A DNA stretch of 12,811 nt from NCBI GenBank assembly GCA_036139795.1, contig JAYZYX010000263.1:1-12811 (forward strand), given 5' to 3'. Positions 9,720-12,811 of the stretch are shown one piece after another. The notes beneath the pieces are model-generated. The model did no database searches. It was not told the DNA's origin and saw nothing but the letters and a program-made list of their open reading frames with translations. The stretch's first letter is position 1. Each line of letters begins with the position of its first letter. A program made the translations under genes and the position numbers. Origin of the DNA: Donghicola sp036139795 (GTDB taxonomy: Bacteria > Pseudomonadota > Alphaproteobacteria > Rhodobacterales > Rhodobacteraceae).

Positions 9720-10550
9720 TCACGGACGCAGCAGGGTGACGTCTTCCAGATCGGCCAGAGCCTCCAGATCATCTGCATAGGCCTCGGCACTTGCCGCCAG
9801 AGTATCAGCAGAAAACGGGCGGAAACGATCTTCTGGCCCGCATAAAGGAAACGCCTTTTTGGCCTGACGCGCGGTTTTACGGGGATCTTCCCGATCCGGA
9901 CCCAGCGATTCCAGCATGGCAATCGCCTCAGCCGAGAGGGACGCGTTCACGCGATTTTCAATCGGCACGATGGGCAAAGCGGACCCCAGCATCATAGGCA
10001 GCAGATCGGGCAGGACAGCAGAGTAGTCTTCCTGACGCCAGACAACCACGCGATTCGCGCCTGCGATTTGCAACCGGCGGACAAGCTTGGCCCAACGCAG
10101 CTCTGCCGGACTCACGCTGCCAAGAAAGCTATGGAACCCCGGCTTTACCTGCCCGTTAAATAGCTCATGGGCATATAGGGACGCCAGCCACGGGGCAGGA
10201 TCACGGACCGACAGAAACACCGTCACATCAGCGCCGGCCATGCGGTCAAACAGCTTTCCGGCCCGACGCTCGGCCTGCGGATACAGCAGTTCACTCCCGG
10301 CCAGACTGAATTGCAGCCCCATCAGATTCTCTTCAGAGATCACCAACCGGCGTGCCTCGGGTAGAATTTCGGCAAAGCCGGCCTTCAACCTGCGTGACAA
10401 CGGCTTGCCTTCACGGCGCAACTGCACGGGACCAAGCCAGCCGATGCCATGCTCGGACAGAAGGTCCACGTTATGCTCGAACGTCTTTTGCAGATGCGTC
10501 GAAGCGGTCTTATGTGCGCCGATGTGAAGGGAGACAGGACGACCGGTCAC
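9720..10550 (-). CDS. Sulfotransferase-like protein
   Basis: This 276-residue protein resembles the sulfotransferase family, which transfers sulfate from PAPS to a hydroxyl or amine on a carbohydrate, lipid or small molecule. The N-terminus LHIGAHKTASTHLQKTF (residues 8-24) matches the 5'-phosphosulfate loop, with Lys14-Thr15 in the usual place. VFLSVRDPAPWLASLY (111-126) matches the 3'-phosphate loop, with Arg116 and Ser124 eight residues apart as in the family. No signal peptide or membrane span is obvious, so it is probably cytoplasmic. The acceptor cannot be told from sequence. The GTG start at 10548-10550 has GGAG about 5 nt upstream. The gene begins 35 nt after the tRNA-Trp 3' end and may be transcribed with it. 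It is an accessory gene in an otherwise core cluster. Confidence 0.75.
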   Translation of the reverse strand: MTGRPVSLHIGAHKTASTHLQKTFEHNVDLLSEHGIGWLGPVQLRREGKPLSRRLKAGFAEILPEARRLVISEENLMGLQFSLAGSELLYPQAERRAGKLFDRMAGADVTVFLSVRDPAPWLASLYAHELFNGQVKPGFHSFLGSVSPAELRWAKLVRRLQIAGANRVVVWRQEDYSAVLPDLLPMMLGSALPIVPIENRVNASLSAEAIAMLESLGPDREDPRKTARQAKKAFPLCGPEDRFRPFSADTLAASAEAYADDLEALADLEDVTLLRP

Positions 10551-10585
10551 TACAACTCCGAAGTTTGTTATGTGAGCGGAAGGCC

Positions 10586-10661
10586 TGGCAGGGGCAGCAG
10601 GGTTCGAACCCGCGACCTACGGTTTTGGAGACCGTCGCTCTACCAGCTGAGCTATACCCCT
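10586..10661 (-). tRNA. tRNA-Trp (anticodon CCA), 3' CCA encoded
   Basis: A complete cloverleaf of 76 nt can be drawn on the minus strand. The acceptor stem is AGGGGUA / UGCCCCU (one U-G pair), the D-stem GCUC / GAGC, the anticodon stem ACGGU / ACCGU with loop CUCCAAA (anticodon CCA), and the T-stem GCGGG / CCUGC with loop UUCGAAC. The discriminator base is G73 with an A1-U72 pair, the usual identity for bacterial tRNA-Trp, and the terminal CCA is encoded. The 5' end is only 16 nt after the stop of the acetyltransferase gene. A tRNA-Trp just upstream of secE is common in bacteria. Confidence 0.97.
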
Positions 10662-10674
10662 AAGGCCGAGCTAC

Positions 10675-10703
10675 CGTCTACTTTTCCGGCTCGGGGATTG
10701 CAA
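10675..10703 (-). promoter_or_regulatory. Weak candidate promoter for tRNA-Trp
   Basis: TTGCAA (10698-10703) and TAGACG (10675-10680) are 17 bases apart on the minus strand, which would place the start of transcription a few bases before the tRNA 5' end. Both boxes match the consensus only partly. The -10 box overlaps the acetyltransferase stop codon. An 8-bp inverted repeat, TTCCGGCT / AGCCGGAA (10684-10691 and 10703-10710), occupies the spacer region. Confidence 0.25.
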
Positions 10704-11355
10704 GCCGGAATTCGCGGGCAATTGCACGAAGTTCCAAGATATCTGCGGCAGCCAAGGATTTACGCGCCGCTGTGATCGCCTCAACGGGCCAATCCCACCA
10801 CGCCAACGCCTGCAAGTCCTTGTTCTGCACCTCAGAGAAGCGCATCCGCACCACCTGCGCCGGATTGCCCGCCACAATCGCATAATCAGGCACAGTCCCA
10901 CGAACCACCGCCCCTGCCCCCACGATCACACCGTTCCCGATTCGCGCGCCCGGACAGATCATCGCGTTCATCCCGATCCAGACATCGTTCCCGATCAGAG
11001 TGTCCCTTGTATCCGGCTGGACCATGCCGCTTTTGTCCGCATCAAAGATGCCGAAGGGGTACGTACTGACCCCCGCCATGTCGTGATTGGCCGAGCTCGT
11101 GACGAACAGCACCCCGTGAGCAATCTGGCAAAAGCGCCCCAGAACCAGCCGCTCTTGCGAAAAGGGAAACAGATAGGGCGCCAGCACCTGCCCCCAATCG
11201 ACAGGCACTTCAAAGCGACTGGCATAGGTGAATTCCCCGACACTGAAACGCGGGTTATCAATAACGTTTTTCAGAAAAACGGTGCCCTCATGTCGGCTGC
11301 CATCGGGCAGGATCACGGGGTGGGTGTCTGTGGACACGGCGAATGGAACAGGCAT
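10678..11355 (-). CDS. Hexapeptide-repeat O-acetyltransferase, CatB/Vat (XAT) type
   Basis: This 225-residue protein resembles the xenobiotic acetyltransferase branch of left-handed beta-helix enzymes, which transfer acetyl from acetyl-CoA and include CatB (chloramphenicol) and Vat (streptogramin). Visible features are NPRFSVGEFTYAS (34-46), GRFCQIAHGVLF (73-84), the likely catalytic His91 in ANHDMAG, hexapeptide turns across about 119-160 (IGNDVWIGMNAMICPGARIG, GAGAVV), YAIVAGNPAQVV (158-169) and the CatB-like WWDW at 186-189. Family membership is clear, but the substrate is not; many chromosomal members act on sugars or unknown acceptors rather than drugs. The ATG at 11353-11355 has a strong AGGAGG 6 nt upstream. 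No clear promoter is seen in the gap upstream. Confidence 0.8.
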   Translation of the reverse strand: MPVPFAVSTDTHPVILPDGSRHEGTVFLKNVIDNPRFSVGEFTYASRFEVPVDWGQVLAPYLFPFSQERLVLGRFCQIAHGVLFVTSSANHDMAGVSTYPFGIFDADKSGMVQPDTRDTLIGNDVWIGMNAMICPGARIGNGVIVGAGAVVRGTVPDYAIVAGNPAQVVRMRFSEVQNKDLQALAWWDWPVEAITAARKSLAAADILELRAIAREFRLAIPEPEK

Positions 11356-11449
11356 GGCAGCCCTCCTGAATTGAGCAGTCTTTGCGGATCAGTTCAAAGC
11401 AGGGTCTTGTCCATCTTCCTCACTCCTTGGCCAACCACACCGTACGTCA

Positions 11450-11554
11450 AGAAAAATATTCGGCGAATATTTTTCTCCCCGCCTCACCAAGCTGTGAGGG
11501 GAAAAGATTTTCGCCGAAAATCTTTCTGACAAAGCGTTTTCGGCGAAAACGCTT
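11450..11554 (-). repeat. Array of four hairpins, three with a TTCG(G/C)CGAA apex
   Basis: Downstream of the transporter lie, on the plus strand: AGAAAAATATTC-GGC-GAATATTTTTCT (12-bp arms, 11450-11476); CCTCAC / GTGAGG (6 bp, 11482-11499); AAAGATTTTC / GAAAATCTTT with loop GCC (10 bp, 11503-11525); and AAGCGTTTTC / GAAAACGCTT with loop GGC (10 bp, 11532-11554). The last overlaps the transporter stop codon. Three share the TTCG-S-CGAA apex while their outer stems differ yet pair perfectly. Their 3' arms are T-rich on both strands, so they may act as a bidirectional or redundant terminator, or be copies of a palindromic intergenic repeat. The remaining bases to the acetyltransferase start (11356-11449) hold no gene I can support. 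Confidence 0.75.
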
Positions 11555-12539
11555 ACTTCGCCGTTCCAAGCCAACGAAGCGCAATCAATAGAGCCACCTG
11601 AATCGCCATAATTCCGGCACAGGCCGCACAAAAGACGTAAAACGCGTAGGGGTTCTCGACCCCCGGCATACCGGCGACATTGACCCCGAAAAGGCCGGTC
11701 ATGAACCCCAGGGGCAAAAAGATGACAGAGGCCATGGACATGACAAACATGTTCCGGTTCAGGCGGTCTGAGAGCTGCCCCGATAGCTCTTCGCGCAAGA
11801 TGGCCGTTTGATCGCGCAACTCTTCCATATCTTCGACAATCCGCACCATCTTGACGGCCTCTTCCTCAATCTCGCGGATGACCGTCGCGGACAGAAACGG
11901 CAGGGTCAGGGTGGCGCTGTCCGCAAGTGCGTCTCTTTGGGGTTTGAGAAAGCGCAGCGCCGCGATCAATTGCAGGCGCTTGTCCACCAGAGCCCGCCGC
12001 AGGTTGGCGTCCCCTTGTGCGATCACCATTTCCTCCAGATCAGCAACCTCAGTGTCTAGGCGCGTCTGGAAGGCCGCGATGTTGCCGACCAGGTCCTCGA
12101 TCAGATGGACCAGAAACTCCCCCACCTCTTCGGGTGCCGCGCCACGGTCCGCCCGCTGGGCCATCCGCTCGACCGCCAGCACGCGCTTACGTGAAATGGT
12201 AACGACCCTCTTTTCATCAGCATAGATGCGGACCGAGACCATGTCTTCGGGGTCTTCGCCTTCGTTGTAGTTCATCCCCCGCAGGATCATCATTACCCCG
12301 TCATCAATCGCCATAACGCGCGGGCGGGTGTTTACATCTGTCAGCGCCTCGGCCGCTTGGGGGTCAAGGTACTCCATATGCTCAAATATCCATTCGGCCG
12401 CCTCTTCATGGGTGCCATCCAGATGCACCCAAGCGAATTCATCGCTGCGCAAACCGTCAATGACGGCGGCCTCGCTTGAGAGACCCTTTGCGGGGCCTTC
12501 AAGGATATAGGCAAAATGGATCGGCGTTTCGGCAGGCAT
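11553..12539 (-). CDS. CorA/ZntB-family divalent metal transporter
   Basis: This 328-residue inner-membrane protein belongs to the CorA superfamily and looks closest to ZntB (zinc transport). A long soluble N-terminal domain (about 1-250) includes a charged helical part (about 145-260) forming the cytoplasmic funnel. Two membrane spans follow, at about 265-284 and 299-323. The signature GVN is at residues 285-287 within TGLFGVNVAGMPG, where ZntB proteins have a comparable GVN segment; classical CorA usually reads GMN followed by MPE. This favours zinc or a related cation over magnesium, but metal choice is inferred. I chose the ATG at 12537-12539 because AAGGAG lies 7 nt upstream. A GTG seven codons earlier is in frame, but its frame runs over that ribosome site. 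It has no functional tie to its neighbours that I can see. Confidence 0.85.
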   Translation of the reverse strand: MPAETPIHFAYILEGPAKGLSSEAAVIDGLRSDEFAWVHLDGTHEEAAEWIFEHMEYLDPQAAEALTDVNTRPRVMAIDDGVMMILRGMNYNEGEDPEDMVSVRIYADEKRVVTISRKRVLAVERMAQRADRGAAPEEVGEFLVHLIEDLVGNIAAFQTRLDTEVADLEEMVIAQGDANLRRALVDKRLQLIAALRFLKPQRDALADSATLTLPFLSATVIREIEEEAVKMVRIVEDMEELRDQTAILREELSGQLSDRLNRNMFVMSMASVIFLPLGFMTGLFGVNVAGMPGVENPYAFYVFCAACAGIMAIQVALLIALRWLGTAK

Positions 12540-12562
12540 GAGAGGGCTCCTTTTCACCACAA

Positions 12563-12582
12563 CGTTTGAACCATCTCAAACG
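12563..12582 (-). promoter_or_regulatory. Inverted repeat upstream of the metal transporter, possible operator
   Basis: CGTTTGA and TCAAACG form a perfect 7-bp dyad with a 6-base spacer, 23 nt before the transporter start and 9 nt beyond the tuf terminator tract. It could be a regulator-binding site or a leader hairpin. No clear -35/-10 pair was found around it. Confidence 0.4.
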
Positions 12583-12591
12583 GTTCCCGAA

Positions 12592-12623
12592 AAGCAAAAA
12601 GGCCGCCCGAGGGGGCGGCCTTT
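12592..12623 (-). terminator. Rho-independent terminator of tuf
   Basis: The stem GGCCGCCC / GGGCGGCC (8 bp, 12601-12608 with 12613-12620) has loop CCTC and is flanked by AAA on the 5' side and TTTTTGCTTTT on the 3' side in the minus-strand transcript. It starts about 25 nt after the tuf stop codon. This is a textbook strong intrinsic terminator and separates tuf from the genes downstream. Confidence 0.93.
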
Positions 12624-12647
12624 CGCAAATCAGAGCAAAGCCCTGAA

Positions 12648-12811
12648 TTAGTCGAGGATTTTCGAGACGACGCCCGAACCCACAGTACGGCCACCCTCAC
12701 GGATAGCGAAGCGCAGGCCTTCTTCCATCGCGATCGGAGCGATCAGTTCGACGGTGAAGCGCAGGTTGTCGCCGGGCATAACCATCTCGGTGCCTTCGGG
12801 CAGAACGCAGG
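12648..12811 (-). CDS. tuf: Elongation factor Tu (3' end only)
   Basis: Only the last 53 complete codons are in the window; the gene continues beyond base 12811. The translation includes LPEGTEMVMPGDNLRF, LIAPIAMEEGLRFAIREGG and RTVGSGVVSKILD at the C-terminus, which is the third beta-barrel domain of EF-Tu that contacts aminoacyl-tRNA. The stop is TAA at 12648-12650. Position upstream of tRNA-Trp and secE fits the tufB-type locus; a second copy elsewhere in the genome would be usual for the group but cannot be seen here. Confidence 0.96.
   Translation of the reverse strand, partial: CVLPEGTEMVMPGDNLRFTVELIAPIAMEEGLRFAIREGGRTVGSGVVSKILD

Noticed and set aside
10586..10661. tRNA-Trp as an integration site of a genomic island
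   Set aside because: No integrase gene and no duplicated tRNA 3' end were found within the window on either side.
10678..11355. Calling the acetyltransferase a chloramphenicol-resistance gene
   Set aside because: Fold and key motifs match the CatB/Vat group, but substrate cannot be read from sequence and there is no resistance-cassette or integron context.
11394..11414. Mini-ORF MDKTLL upstream of the CatB-like gene, considered as a drug-sensing leader peptide
   Set aside because: It has a GAGG before the ATG but only six codons, and no alternative pairing between it and the CatB-like ribosome site was found. Too weak to call.

Overview
The window holds the conserved transcription/translation cluster of an alphaproteobacterium, most likely a member of the Rhodobacteraceae (roseobacter-type). 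This rests on the gene order, GC-rich codon use, the RpoB (1378 aa), L10 and EF-Tu sequence character, the GTG-started rplJ, and small GGGGC-TCT-GCCCC intergenic hairpins. Every recognised gene lies on the minus strand. Read in the direction of transcription (right to left) the order is: tuf (3' end only), a strong terminator, a ZntB/CorA-like metal transporter, an array of palindromic hairpins, a CatB/Vat-like hexapeptide acetyltransferase, tRNA-Trp(CCA), a sulfotransferase-like protein, secE, nusG, rplK, rplA, rplJ, rplL, rpoB and rpoC (5' part only).

Region 1-6019 encodes the two large RNA polymerase subunits (beta' incomplete at the window edge). Region 6263-8596 encodes the ribosomal stalk and L1-arm proteins L7/L12, L10, L1 and L11. 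Region 8699-9624 encodes NusG and SecE. The tuf/tRNA-Trp/secE/nusG order is widespread in bacteria. Here two accessory genes (transporter, acetyltransferase) sit between tuf and tRNA-Trp, and one (sulfotransferase-like) sits between tRNA-Trp and secE.

The protein-coding content is ordinary. The less expected content is in the gaps, several of which are rich in RNA structure. The 243-nt rplA-rplJ gap has two GCAA-capped hairpins followed by a long composite stem with bulges, which I read as a candidate L10 autoregulatory leader. The 243-nt rplL-rpoB gap has three hairpins and looks like the attenuator/processing region known from enterobacteria. The 194-nt secE-nusG gap holds five hairpins. 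Several of these stems pair fully only in minus-strand RNA (G-U wobbles that become A-C mismatches on the other strand), which supports a role in the transcript. Downstream of the transporter lie three hairpins sharing a TTCG(G/C)CGAA apex but with different, fully self-complementary outer stems.

I see no transposon, CRISPR array, prophage, toxin system or defence system. No gap without a gene exceeds 300 bases.
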